From Teredinibacter haidensis (GTDB lineage Bacteria > Pseudomonadota > Gammaproteobacteria > Pseudomonadales > Cellvibrionaceae), in contig NZ_CP060084.1 in assembly GCF_014211975.1 (NCBI RefSeq), positions 4,227,001 through 4,291,000 on the forward strand: a DNA stretch of 64,000 nucleotides. Direction: 5' to 3'. Shown here one piece after another: positions 53,001-62,551 of this stretch (position 1 is the first letter of the stretch; every line of letters starts with the position of its first letter). Under the pieces are notes generated by a model, which was given only the letters and a program-made list of their open reading frames with translations, was not told the DNA's origin and ran no database searches. Position numbers and translations under genes: made by a program.

Positions 53001-54047
53001 TTACAGCCGGGTGCCCAGCTGCTCCAGTAATTTTTTGACTGGGGCGGCAAGGCCGAGGTTCTGAGGTTGTTGGAGGTTATACCAGAGCTGGCGGTTGTTC
53101 TCCATTATTTGTGGGTAAACCTTGGCGAGTTTCACCGCTATAGGGCTTATGTCCAGGTGGTAATGGCTAAAGGTATGGCGCAGTTGCGGCCATTCTATGT
53201 GAGTGCTCACTTTGCCTATATGCTCCGAGATATGGGCTTTCGAATCCTCGGTCTGTTGTAGCTCCGGCAGGCTCCAGAGGCCGCCCCAAATGCCGGTTGG
53301 CGGCCGTTGCTCCAGTAAAACCTCACCGGATTTGTTGTGGATTAGCAGCATTTGTATTTGTTTGATGGGCAGGGTCTTTTTGGGCTTTTTGCCGGGGTAG
53401 TCCTGCGGGTTGCTCTGGGCGTGGGCCTGGCAAGTGGACACGACGGGGCACTGGTTGCACTGGGGCTTGGAGCGCGTACAGACGGTGGCGCCCAAATCCA
53501 TAATCGCCTGGGTGTAGTCGCGGCAGCGTTTCTTCGGCATATGCTGCTCGGCGTGCTGCCACAGTTGGTTGAGCACGGCGGGTTTACCCGGCCAGCCATC
53601 GACGGCATGGTGGCGGGCGAGCACGCGTTTAACATTACCGTCCAGGATGGCCGTGGATTGTTCGTAGGCGATGCTGGCAATGGCGGCGGCGGTGGAGCGA
53701 CCGATTCCGGGTAGCGCCTCCAGCGATTCGACGTCGCTGGGCATCTGCCCCTGGTGTTCGGCTTGTACGGTTTGCGCGCACTTGTGTAGGTTGCGAGCGC
53801 GGGCGTAGTAGCCGAGACCGGTCCACAGGTGGAGAACGTCGTCCAGGGGGGCATTGGCCAGGCTTTCGAGTGTGGGGAAGCGTTCCAGAAAGCGGTTGAA
53901 GTAGGGGATAACGGTTTCCACCTGCGTCTGCTGCAGCATAATTTCAGACACCCATACGCGATAGGGATGGATGGGCTGCTGCCAGGGCAGGTTCTTGCGG
54001 CCGTACTGGTCGAACCACTTGAGGAGTTTTTGGGCAAATGTCGGCAT
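53001..54047 (-). CDS. mutY: A/G-specific adenine DNA glycosylase MutY
   Basis: The 348 residues have the helix-hairpin-helix region (LEALPGIGRSTAAAIASIAY) with catalytic Asp in TQAIMDLGATVCTRSKPQC, four Cys of the 4Fe-4S loop (C-X6-C-X2-C-X5-C) and a C-terminal Nudix-like domain (VLLEQRPPTGIWGGLWSLPE) that recognises 8-oxoG. It removes A paired with 8-oxoG. It is the first gene of the operon with yggX. Confidence 0.95.
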   Translation of the reverse strand: MPTFAQKLLKWFDQYGRKNLPWQQPIHPYRVWVSEIMLQQTQVETVIPYFNRFLERFPTLESLANAPLDDVLHLWTGLGYYARARNLHKCAQTVQAEHQGQMPSDVESLEALPGIGRSTAAAIASIAYEQSTAILDGNVKRVLARHHAVDGWPGKPAVLNQLWQHAEQHMPKKRCRDYTQAIMDLGATVCTRSKPQCNQCPVVSTCQAHAQSNPQDYPGKKPKKTLPIKQIQMLLIHNKSGEVLLEQRPPTGIWGGLWSLPELQQTEDSKAHISEHIGKVSTHIEWPQLRHTFSHYHLDISPIAVKLAKVYPQIMENNRQLWYNLQQPQNLGLAAPVKKLLEQLGTRL

Positions 54048-54152
54048 GGATTAATTAGCTGGGCTGGGCGTGAATGCGGGATTAGCCGGTGCTTTGTATC
54101 ACACCGGTTTGTCGAGGTGAAGCCGAATTGTTGTCAGCGATTGTTTGCGGGC

Positions 54153-55646
54153 TTATTTAAATTCAATTGGCGGCAATTCCTTGGGTTCGTTGTGGGTTTC
54201 CGCTGGAGTTTCGTTGGGGTTCTCTTCTGTGCGTGCCGCATGGGGGGAAACGTCCTTTACTGCAAAGGGGTTGGCCATTGGCTTTTGTGCTGCGGTTTTG
54301 GGGGTTCGCTTTTTTAGCTGCTCGGCCATCAGGCGACATTTGGCAGCCTGGGGTTGTTTGTTTAGATCGTCTAGCGCATTTGCCAGCAGGGTATAAGCCT
54401 CGGCCAAATTGGAATATTTCGGAAAAGCTTTGTGCATGCCGTTAATCAGTTTTACGGCCGTTGCGGGAATCCCTTTGGCTCTGCAGGTTTTTGCCAGTTG
54501 CAGGCGAACGCCGGGATTGTCGGGCATAAAGTCGGGGCAGGTGCGGGTAGCGGTGGAGAAGGCGATGTTTAAGGCATCGTATTCTCGGTTTTTTTGCAGC
54601 CACCGCAGGTAGTGGTTGGCGCTTTCGCCAATTAAGGTTTTGTTTTTGGTATTGCAGCAGAAATCGAAAAAGTTCTGTGTGAAATGTTTGCTGCTAGGGA
54701 ATTCCTTTAGCGCTTCTGTAAATAATGCTACGACCTCGTTGTAGTTGCCCTCTTTCAAATTCACATCTATTTTCGCGCTGAGAATGTCTTCTTTTTCTCG
54801 CGGCGCATTGAGGTTGTCTGCTCTTGCGGAGTAGCCGAGTTTGTCCTGATACTGGAATAGCATATACCCCATTATATGGAAGACGACGACCATATAGTAA
54901 TTGGAAACCGTTGATTGCAGCGCGCGGGTAATGATGGAAGAGTAGGAGCCAAGGAGTTCGTTAATGATGCCTACGGAGCCCATCATTATCATAATAAAAG
55001 CGATAAGCACACCGTAGGGTAGCCCGATTGTTAAAATCAGTTTAATGGCATTGAGCGGGTTGATTGAATCAATCACTTCTTCCGATTGCGCAAACTGAAT
55101 CAGAATGGCAGGAAAGCTAATAAGCAAGACGGTACCCAGAAAACCTGCCAGCGCTCCGCTGATATAGGCCGCCACCAGCGTGATAACGCCGCTGGGAATA
55201 ATGATCATTAAAAATAATTTACCTAGCAGTGTTAAGCCGCCTTCGTAGGCGTCGCCTATATCCGGCGCGCTCATTTCACCGGAGGCGGTGCGCTCCAGGC
55301 AGCGGAAGGAATATTTGAGCATGGCGCCGGTAAGTGCCAGATAAATAATAAAGGTAATAAAGCCAAGCAAAGGTATGGCAGATAGCAGTGTGGTGACCAC
55401 AGAGATGCCGATAATAAGTGGCAGCGCGTGGCCGTTAAGGGGGTAGCGAAAGGCTTCCTGCAGGCGTCGCCAAAACGGTTCTGCCGAGCTACCAGTACCT
55501 AAGCTGTCTAGCGGCTTTTCGCAAAAATGGCAGAGGGTGTTGCCGTGCCGGTTGGTTTCACCAGCGCATTGATCGCAGTGGTTGATGGCGCAACCTGGGC
55601 AAGCATAGGTGGCGGGTACTAGCGGGTGGTATTTACAGTGCGCCAT
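54153..55646 (-). CDS. zinc-binding membrane protein with TPR-like tail
   Basis: The 497-residue protein begins with two zinc-finger-like Cys clusters (CKYHPLVPATYACPGCAINH, then CDQCAG and LCHFCEKP), the B-box style found in membrane-bound regulators. Five to six membrane helices follow (about 85-300; LIIGISVVTTLLSAIPLLGF; LFLMIIIPSGVITLVAAYIS; YGVLIAFIMIMMGSVGI), in a DUF4013-like layout. The cytoplasmic tail (about 310-450) has helical repeats resembling TPR. It begins inside the last 14 bases of the rhomboid gene, so the two are coupled. Confidence 0.75.
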   Translation of the reverse strand: MAHCKYHPLVPATYACPGCAINHCDQCAGETNRHGNTLCHFCEKPLDSLGTGSSAEPFWRRLQEAFRYPLNGHALPLIIGISVVTTLLSAIPLLGFITFIIYLALTGAMLKYSFRCLERTASGEMSAPDIGDAYEGGLTLLGKLFLMIIIPSGVITLVAAYISGALAGFLGTVLLISFPAILIQFAQSEEVIDSINPLNAIKLILTIGLPYGVLIAFIMIMMGSVGIINELLGSYSSIITRALQSTVSNYYMVVVFHIMGYMLFQYQDKLGYSARADNLNAPREKEDILSAKIDVNLKEGNYNEVVALFTEALKEFPSSKHFTQNFFDFCCNTKNKTLIGESANHYLRWLQKNREYDALNIAFSTATRTCPDFMPDNPGVRLQLAKTCRAKGIPATAVKLINGMHKAFPKYSNLAEAYTLLANALDDLNKQPQAAKCRLMAEQLKKRTPKTAAQKPMANPFAVKDVSPHAARTEENPNETPAETHNEPKELPPIEFK

Positions 55647-57078
55647 GTTGCCCTCCCTGCGCTAGTTGGTTTGCCAGCGCTTCGTATTGGGTTTGCTTTT
55701 GTTTTTGCCCGAGGCTGGCAAAAGCTCCCGACAGTTTTTGTGCGAAGATGATAAACGAAGGGTTTTTACAGGCGCGTTTTGCCAGCATATCAATAATCTG
55801 TTCTGCGGCGATGGGGTGTTCAAGGGAGGAAAACTGCATTCCCAGGCGGATAGCGCTTTCGTCATCCAGCTGGTCGTGCAGTTTGGGATGATCGAACCAT
55901 ATTTTCTCCAGGCGCTCTATTTCATGGGGTAGTAAACGCTTCATTTGCCACAGTCGAAGTACGCTTTGTGGATAATTTTTACCCTTGGATATCTTCAGTA
56001 AATTAAAACGGATCACCGCCAGATCGAAGGTTTCGCCAAACTCTTTTATGGCTTCGTTAGCCAGCTTGTACGCGTGCGCGAAACTGTATTTTTCCAGTGC
56101 GCGATAAATTTCGGCCATGCGCTGCTGCTGCTCGTCTATCGGGCTTTGATCGTTCTCAATATATTCTTTGTTAATCGTTTTTCGATCGACTAATAGGGAC
56201 ACAGCGATAAGAAAACAACCGCCGACAAAGCCGCCTGCGTGAGCTAGGAAGGCAACGTTGGATTCGGGATCGGTATAGTAGCTATACAGTTCTTTGCCAA
56301 TATAAAACGGTAAGATTAGCAGCGCCGGTGCGCGGAAGTAACCGACAAAGAAAAATATCCAGTAAAAGAACTCGATATTGCGAAAACGGAACACGGCGAG
56401 GTACATGGCCATTACCGCAGAAATGGCTCCCGAGGCACCGACAAGCGGAACGCTGCTGTCCCAGTTAGATACGACCTGGGCCATTCCCGCTGCGAAGCCG
56501 CCAACAAGATAGAAGACTAAAAATCGCCAGTGACCAATAGCGGCTTCCACGGCAAAACCGCATATAACAAGGAAGAACATATTGCCCAGCAGGTGCATAA
56601 CGTCACCGTGTAAAAACTGGTGGCTAAGTAATGAGCTGAGTTTGAATGTGCTGGCGGTAAGTCCGTGGGCGATAGGGCTGAGGGAGTTAAATTTCTCCTG
56701 AATCGCTTTGCGTTCGTGCTGCCAGCGGGTGTAGAGCTCGTGATCGAAAGAGTCGCGTGCGATCTGTGTGAGGTGCTGGTAAAAATCCTGCCGCAAGAGA
56801 ACTTTCGAAAGATGATCGTGGTTATTTCCGCTTTCGTAATCTTTGGTAAGCTCAATAAGGGTGTCGGTTTCGCCTTTGCTTTTCAGGTAGGTTTTCAGTA
56901 GCGGCCATTCCTGTTCGATAAAGCCAGAGCGGTCGTAGGCGTGCACAGCTTCGAGGTATTTTTCGGCGTCGCCGGACTGATAGATGAAGAAGATAAGGAC
57001 GTTGAGCAATACGATTAAAAAAAGAACCACCGGCGCATGCCGCCAGTCGAACTGTTTTTCTGTTGGGACAACAATCAT
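55633..57078 (-). CDS. rhomboid-family intramembrane serine protease with helical-repeat tail
   Basis: The 481 residues form a rhomboid protease: the first helix (APVVLFLIVLLNVLIFFIY), a long periplasmic loop, then the core with HQFLHGDVMHLLGNMFFL, Ser in LVGASGAISAVMA and His in FLAHAGGFVGG, giving the Ser-His dyad. A C-terminal cytoplasmic part (about 315-475) of helices looks like TPR-type repeats. It cleaves membrane proteins inside the bilayer. It overlaps the zinc-finger protein gene by 14 bp, implying joint function. Confidence 0.9.
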   Translation of the reverse strand: MIVVPTEKQFDWRHAPVVLFLIVLLNVLIFFIYQSGDAEKYLEAVHAYDRSGFIEQEWPLLKTYLKSKGETDTLIELTKDYESGNNHDHLSKVLLRQDFYQHLTQIARDSFDHELYTRWQHERKAIQEKFNSLSPIAHGLTASTFKLSSLLSHQFLHGDVMHLLGNMFFLVICGFAVEAAIGHWRFLVFYLVGGFAAGMAQVVSNWDSSVPLVGASGAISAVMAMYLAVFRFRNIEFFYWIFFFVGYFRAPALLILPFYIGKELYSYYTDPESNVAFLAHAGGFVGGCFLIAVSLLVDRKTINKEYIENDQSPIDEQQQRMAEIYRALEKYSFAHAYKLANEAIKEFGETFDLAVIRFNLLKISKGKNYPQSVLRLWQMKRLLPHEIERLEKIWFDHPKLHDQLDDESAIRLGMQFSSLEHPIAAEQIIDMLAKRACKNPSFIIFAQKLSGAFASLGQKQKQTQYEALANQLAQGGQHGAL

Positions 57079-57636
57079 TGTTTAGGCCGCTCTTTTATTG
57101 TTTTCCTTTTAGGGCAGGGTAATAGTAGAGGGTTAGCTTGGGTAAGAACAAGTAAAAATTATGTGTAAGGCGGCAATGAATGCGGATGTATAATAGAGGG
57201 ATGGTATTAACGGCGGCTATTTTTTTCATTTTTATAGGTATACACGCCGAGAGCTAACGTTATTAAAGCGAACACTGCGCAAGTGCTGAGATCGCTAAGA
57301 TTAATTTCTAGGATGTACCCGTGCCGAGTTTATTCATTCGCTATTGGTCGTTTAGCTTTATTATTGATGCGAATACGCCGGGTTAAAATAAGCTCCGGTG
57401 GTGGCGGGGTACGGTTATATGGGTGGTACTTTGGTGGTGGGAATATATCGATGTTGTAGGCTCGGTGAAATCGGCCTCCAATGTTTGTTCGTCAGTATAT
57501 GGGGGCTCAGCGAGGCGCTGAAATATGGGCTGAAACTGCCAGCGCCCCTCTCGACGCTGACGGTTGGTTTTGTCTCATGAAGGCGACTAGCTTGGAATAG
57601 CTGGAAAATGCTCATCGCCAGATGAAGATAACGACT
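57079..57636. other. 558-bp gap
   Basis: No gene recognised. It contains the promoter region of the rhomboid gene; short frames have no support. Confidence 0.4.
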
Positions 57637-58062
57637 CTAGAAGGTCAATATCACTTTTATCGTTGAGTCGACGTTAGCGGCGTCGATGTAGCCGATAGTA
57701 CTGGGATTGGATGCAATCAATTGCTTCATTTCGGCATCGCTAGCCACCTCTTTTGGCGGGTTGGCCTTACCCGTAAATATCAGCTGAGACCAATAGGCTT
57801 TAACTTGGCTGGAGGTTTTGCCCAGTACCGAATCTTCAAACCCCGTGCGTATTTCCGAGCCTGCAGATTGATTAATGGGAAGAGCGGAACCTCCGCTGGG
57901 AAACGATTTTATTTTCCCCAAAAAGAGCTTGTTCACTGTTTGTTGATCCAGAGTGTCGTTGTTAGACGGATGTACGATAACGGCCGTTTCTGCCCACGCT
58001 GTGGCTGTGCATAATAGTGACAAAATAATAAATATCGGTAGTACAAAATGAGTGATTTTCAT
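57637..58062 (-). CDS. short PstS-like periplasmic phosphate-binding-type protein (copy 1)
   Basis: The 141 residues include a signal peptide (MKITHFVLPIFIILSLLCTATAWA) and a mature domain TAVIVHPSNNDTLDQQTVNKLFLGKIKSFPSGG that resembles the first lobe of PstS-type binding proteins. At this size it is a minimal version. It lies 17 bp after a porin gene. A close paralog with the same arrangement starts at 63580. Role in phosphate or other anion capture is likely, but the ligand is not shown. Confidence 0.8.
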   Translation of the reverse strand: MKITHFVLPIFIILSLLCTATAWAETAVIVHPSNNDTLDQQTVNKLFLGKIKSFPSGGSALPINQSAGSEIRTGFEDSVLGKTSSQVKAYWSQLIFTGKANPPKEVASDAEMKQLIASNPSTIGYIDAANVDSTIKVILTF

Positions 58063-58079
58063 GTCGGCTTCTCTCCAGC

Positions 58080-59255
58080 TTAAAATACAGTGACAAGTGC
58101 AAAACGCAGTAGATTTTGGTCTTCGTCTAACAGATTGTCGTTATACATTGTATATTCGGCTTTAAAGGCCGCAGAGTCGTGAAAATCCCAGCGTAAACCT
58201 AGCGTTAGGTAGTCTGAGTCGTGGGCCGTTGATTGAAAAAGGCCCTGAGTGGCGGCCACGAGGTTGTCTATATCTACGGAGGCACCTGCGGGCGGTAATC
58301 CAGTCTCCAAAAAGTCGGTGCTGGTTGGCGTATCTTCATTCGCGCCGTAGGTAATATGCGGCGTGAAGGCGCCCATACGCTTTCCAAGACTGAGGTAATA
58401 GCCTTCTTGCGACTCCTGCAAAAAGCTGCCTTCAGTACTGGATTCTGTGTATTCCGCGATAACAATAAAATCCTCATAGCTAATGTTAAATCCGGCGCCG
58501 AAAAAATTCGAGGTGTCATTGCCATCGTCAGTACGGATCTCGGTGGCAAAATTGGGAATGGTTGCATTTGCGTCGTGCAGAGCGCTCCAGCCGTCGGTTA
58601 GCCGGTCAATTTCATCGATGGTAATTGCCAAATCCGCCTGTGAATAGGCCACTCGAAAGGTGATCCAGTCATAGGTTAGTGACCAATTCAGGTTTACCAT
58701 ATTGGACAAATCGGATTCTTGGTAAGTGTCGTTGACGAGTATGCTTTCTCTATTGCGGCCGATAACGACTTGGACAGTGGAATCCATGGGTCCGAGCTGA
58801 TTATTTACGGCCATGCCGATGCCGTTGACGCTGTCAAAGGGTATGCTGTAGACACCTGCCGGTGGCGTAATCCAATGGTAGGCATAGCTAACATCGAGAA
58901 AATCGGAGTAGGCGTAGAAAGGTGCGCGCTGCCGACCAAACAGGAATTTAATGTTTTCAGTCGCCTCCCAGCCAATATAGGCCCATGTGAGTTTTGCGTC
59001 CCAGTCTTCACTGCCTTTCGCCATAATTTGCGCAACGGCGGTCAGCCCCTCACCCAGGTTGCCCTGAGCCTGAATGGCGAGTTTTGAATCTTGATCAAAA
59101 CTTAAATCGTTGTCATAGCCTTGTAGCGTTTCGTCGTCGGACGATGTTAAACCTCCTGCGAAGGTGGCGAATCCATTGAAAGCGATTTCGGCGGAAACGC
59201 CAGAAGACAACCCGAGTGTACAGAACGCTAGGGTTAATAGTCGTTTATTAAGCAT
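58080..59255 (-). CDS. outer-membrane porin (copy 1)
   Basis: The 391-residue beta-barrel has a signal peptide ending VSAEI, an early EIAFNGFATFAGG strand, repeated amphipathic strands (WDAKLTWAYIGWEATENIKFLFGRQ) and a C-terminal aromatic residue (LLRFALVTVF). The RFGRQRAPFYAYSDFLDVSYAYHW stretch is shared with the right-hand copy. It is first in a leftward pair with the PstS-like gene. Confidence 0.87.
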   Translation of the reverse strand: MLNKRLLTLAFCTLGLSSGVSAEIAFNGFATFAGGLTSSDDETLQGYDNDLSFDQDSKLAIQAQGNLGEGLTAVAQIMAKGSEDWDAKLTWAYIGWEATENIKFLFGRQRAPFYAYSDFLDVSYAYHWITPPAGVYSIPFDSVNGIGMAVNNQLGPMDSTVQVVIGRNRESILVNDTYQESDLSNMVNLNWSLTYDWITFRVAYSQADLAITIDEIDRLTDGWSALHDANATIPNFATEIRTDDGNDTSNFFGAGFNISYEDFIVIAEYTESSTEGSFLQESQEGYYLSLGKRMGAFTPHITYGANEDTPTSTDFLETGLPPAGASVDIDNLVAATQGLFQSTAHDSDYLTLGLRWDFHDSAAFKAEYTMYNDNLLDEDQNLLRFALVTVF

Positions 59256-60423
59256 TGTTAAATACCCTCTTTGTGGTCGGACGAATCCGGGGTAGTTGAT
59301 GATTGCGTGCAGGTTAGAATATCTAACGCATTAAATGATTTTTTTTATAACTTATCCGCAATAAATATTAAGGATGAACTCATATCGTTGCCATGCGGCA
59401 TTGACGATGAAATGCGTGACACGTATTCAGTTGTATAGTATTGACCCGATTATTTTATTGGTAACGCTCCGTTGTTTTTGGATACGCATAGCGGTAAATA
59501 TATTTTGTTTTATGCGCCAGTCGATGGGTTAATAGAACGTCTAATAAAATGAATGGAAGCCAATAAAAAATCCTTTTGTTCTAATAGTAGTGACAGGTTT
59601 TTTTTGTTAAAAAATTCGAAAAATACGTTCAATCCATAAACCTTAATGTGTGCGTACAGGCCAAAATAATAAGCTCTGGCGAGATCACTTACATTCTAGT
59701 CTAGGATATCCGTATCGTTTTGCAATTTTTTGCGTTAGGTTTTATTTGTGACACGGTAGTGTCGGTTAGTCGAAAAAAATTCTTAAAAAGTAGAGGGTTT
59801 TAAAGGGCTGAATGTTTTCGATGCCATGCTACGGCGATGCAGGTTTTCAGTTTAGTGAATTCGTATTTGTTAACTCTTGTATGCCCACACGGTATTGGCA
59901 ATTAGAGCCCATTGTCGAGGGATTGCTTGTTTGCGGATAAATGCGTAATTCCGTCTGGCACACTCGGCCGATATATAGGTATAGGACGTTCGCAAGGACT
60001 CAGCGGAATTTGTGGGCCTGTGATTGTCGTTTGTAGCGTAATCAATATAACTTCATGGTCACCTAGCTGTTCAGTGCGTCACACTGAGCCCGCTGGGGTT
60101 TCAGGCTAATGATTGCCGAGAAAAAAGATTGGGCGTTGCTGTCCCATAACTCGCTAATGGGGTTCTTTGTGAACGAGAGTCGCGTGTTGACATAAGTTCG
60201 GCGTTCTTTCCCTCCTACACGCAGTGAATTCTTTCCTAAATTCCTGTGGTCAGACTGCCTACGGCCACATTTAAATATCAGGCCCTTCTTGGGTAAACTT
60301 GTGGGACAGTAGCGGGGCTCTTCCGCATGCTCAATGCGATTAATACTACTTTTCTACATTAGTCTTCGGACGTTTAGCCTTTTACAGGGTAAAATGCGGC
60401 CTTATTATTGAGGTGAATACGCT
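59256..60423. other. 1,168-bp divergent region between porin and gcvT
   Basis: No gene is accepted. The left part is AT-rich (porin promoter). The right part should hold the gcvT promoter; I looked for a glycine riboswitch by its conserved elements and did not find one. Confidence 0.45.
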
Positions 60424-61515
60424 ATGTTAAAAGAAACTCCCTTGGTGGCAGTGCACCGCGAGATGGGCGGCAAGCTGGTGGACTTTGGTGGCTGGAATAT
60501 GCCGGTGAACTATGGTTCGCAAATTGAAGAGCACAAAGCTGTGCGCGAAGGTGCGGGCATGTTCGATGTTTCGCATATGACCATTGTGGATGTGGAGGGC
60601 GAGCAGGCGAAGGCGTTTCTACAGTATTTGCTGGCCAACGATGTGGCAAAGCTGGAGCTGCAGGGTAAGGCGTTATACACGGGTATGCTGAACGAAAACG
60701 GCGGCGTGATAGACGACTTGATTGTGTACTTGATGGCATTTGGCTATCGGTTGGTGGTGAACTGCGGAACCCGGGAAAAAGATCTGGCGTGGATTAACCA
60801 GCAGGCCGGTAGCTTTAATATCCGTATTACCGAGCGCGACGAGTTGGCGATGATTGCGGTGCAGGGCCCACAGGCGCGGGATAAGGTCGCGGGTCTGGTC
60901 GATGCTTCACCGATTGAAAACCTGAAGGTGTTTCAGGGAGCTTTTCTGGCGGATGCGGGTAAGCAGGATTGGTTTGCCGCCCGCACGGGCTATACGGGTG
61001 AAGACGGCTACGAAATTATGTTACCCAACGAAGCCGCAGCCGGTTTCTGGCGCTCACTGGCGGAGGAGGGTGTTCAGCCCTGTGGTTTGGGTGCACGCGA
61101 TACCCTGCGCCTGGAAGCGGGAATGAACTTGTATGGTCATGAAATGGATGACGATACTTCGCCGCTGGTAGCAAATATGGCTTGGACCGTAGCCTGGGAG
61201 CCCGGCGAGCGTAACTTTATCGGTCGCGACAGAATAGCAGCTGAAAAAGTTGCTGGTATAAGCCACAAGCTGGTGGGTTTGGTGCTGTCAGATAAAGGCG
61301 TGTTGCGCGAGGGACAACCGGTTGTGTGCGACGGGGTTGAGGGAGCCGGGGTGATTACCAGCGGTACTTTCTCGCCCACCCTGGGCTGTTCCATTGCGCT
61401 CGCCCGTGTACCGGTTGGTTTCGGTGGGCAGGCCGTTGTGCAGGTGCGCAAGCGAGAGCTACCGGTGGCAATTGTTAAGCCTTGTTTCGTGCGTAATGGC
61501 AGTAAACTGGTTTAA
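60424..61515 (+). CDS. gcvT: aminomethyltransferase (glycine cleavage T protein)
   Basis: The 363-residue protein has GcvT hallmarks: the start TPLVAVHREMGGKLVDFGGW, MFDVSHM, ALYTGMLNENGGVIDDLIVY with the catalytic Asp region, and GARDTLRLEAGMNLYGHEMD. It takes the aminomethyl group from lipoyl-GcvH, transfers the one-carbon unit to tetrahydrofolate and frees ammonia. It precedes gcvH by 41 bp. gcvP and lpd are not in the window. Confidence 0.96.
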   Translation: MLKETPLVAVHREMGGKLVDFGGWNMPVNYGSQIEEHKAVREGAGMFDVSHMTIVDVEGEQAKAFLQYLLANDVAKLELQGKALYTGMLNENGGVIDDLIVYLMAFGYRLVVNCGTREKDLAWINQQAGSFNIRITERDELAMIAVQGPQARDKVAGLVDASPIENLKVFQGAFLADAGKQDWFAARTGYTGEDGYEIMLPNEAAAGFWRSLAEEGVQPCGLGARDTLRLEAGMNLYGHEMDDDTSPLVANMAWTVAWEPGERNFIGRDRIAAEKVAGISHKLVGLVLSDKGVLREGQPVVCDGVEGAGVITSGTFSPTLGCSIALARVPVGFGGQAVVQVRKRELPVAIVKPCFVRNGSKLV

Positions 61516-61556
61516 AATACCCGCTTTTTAAGATTGACCGTTTTAAGGAAACCAAC

Positions 61557-61949
61557 ATGAGTGAGATCCGATCCGAACTGAAGTACATGTCCAGCCACGA
61601 GTGGGTGCGAGTGGAGGAAGATGGCACTGTAACCATCGGTATTACTGACCACGCGCAAGAGGAACTGGGCGATGTGGTGTATGTAGAAACACCGGAAGTC
61701 GGCAGTGCGGTGCATGCTGGAGAAGAGGCCGGTGTGGTGGAGTCGGTTAAGGCGGCTTCCGATATTTATGCGCCTGTGAGCGGTACGGTCGTTGCTGTTA
61801 ACCAAGCATTGGAAGATGCACCGGAAACGGTTAATGAATCACCTTTCGATGAGGGCTGGTTCTTTAAGGTTAAACTCAGCGAGCCTTCCGAGCTGGAGGG
61901 TATGCTCAGCGTTGAAGGATATAAAGATTCTATTGAGGCTGACGACTAG
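61557..61949 (+). CDS. gcvH: glycine cleavage system H protein
   Basis: The 130-residue lipoyl carrier has the lipoylated Lys in ESVKAASDIYAP and the flanking hammerhead fold (YMSSHEWVRVEEDGTVTIGI; GDVVYVETPEVG). An aaggaa RBS lies seven bases before the ATG. It shuttles the aminomethyl group between GcvP and GcvT. A terminator follows at 61983, so gcvP must be elsewhere. Confidence 0.97.
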   Translation: MSEIRSELKYMSSHEWVRVEEDGTVTIGITDHAQEELGDVVYVETPEVGSAVHAGEEAGVVESVKAASDIYAPVSGTVVAVNQALEDAPETVNESPFDEGWFFKVKLSEPSELEGMLSVEGYKDSIEADD

Positions 61950-61982
61950 CAGGCTTCAGCGTAGAACGACTATTGATTCCCC

Positions 61983-62016
61983 AAAAGCCCGCCGGTGAAA
62001 GCCTGCGGGCTTTTTT
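61983..62016 (+). terminator. intrinsic terminator after gcvH
   Basis: AAAAGCCCGC and GCGGGCTTTT pair over a 12-nt loop, followed by six T. Confidence 0.95.
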
Positions 62017-62551
62017 GTTCTTTAACGGTTCGTTTGCTTGTAGATGGCTCCCGAGCAGAACGGTCCAGCGCAGCCGTATTGATGTGGGTGATGGTGTTGG
62101 GCTTGCTGGATACGCGTTCTTTTGCGTCGGCGTTGTTCGCTTCTTTGGGCAGGGCTTCCCTGCCGCTAATGATTGGCTTGGGTCTGCACGGTTTAACCGG
62201 GCTGCACAATCTTCGAGAATAACCCTAATCGTTGTGCGTTCAACTTGACTTAAGAGGCGCCAATTTGACGTCAAAATATTTATTGGTGTCCCTTTTTGTT
62301 TTGGACCGTTCCGTTTTCTATGCAGACTCGATCAACAATAAATACAAATTTCGAAGGGAAAATAATGTGGTTTTTTTTGAGAGTAAAAAATTTATTATCC
62401 TTTTTTTATTAGTTGGGGCCGCAATCAGAATACGGCTCTCGTAAAAAAATATCTTGTCTATACTTTGAGCGAGAGGCGGGGAATTTATTTCCAGGTCACA
62501 CAATAATCTAGGGAAATGTATCGCATCAAGATACATGAGGGAGTCGCTTAT
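62017..62551. other. 535-bp gap before the second porin
   Basis: No gene recognised. The right half is AT-rich, as upstream of the first porin, and should hold the promoter. Confidence 0.45.

Noticed and set aside
53342..54037. 231-codon leftward frame within mutY
   Set aside because: A shadow of mutY in a GC-rich frame (Pro/Ser/Arg-rich translation); mutY is certain.
59912..60423. Possible glycine riboswitch ahead of gcvT
   Set aside because: The conserved glycine-aptamer elements were looked for and not found.
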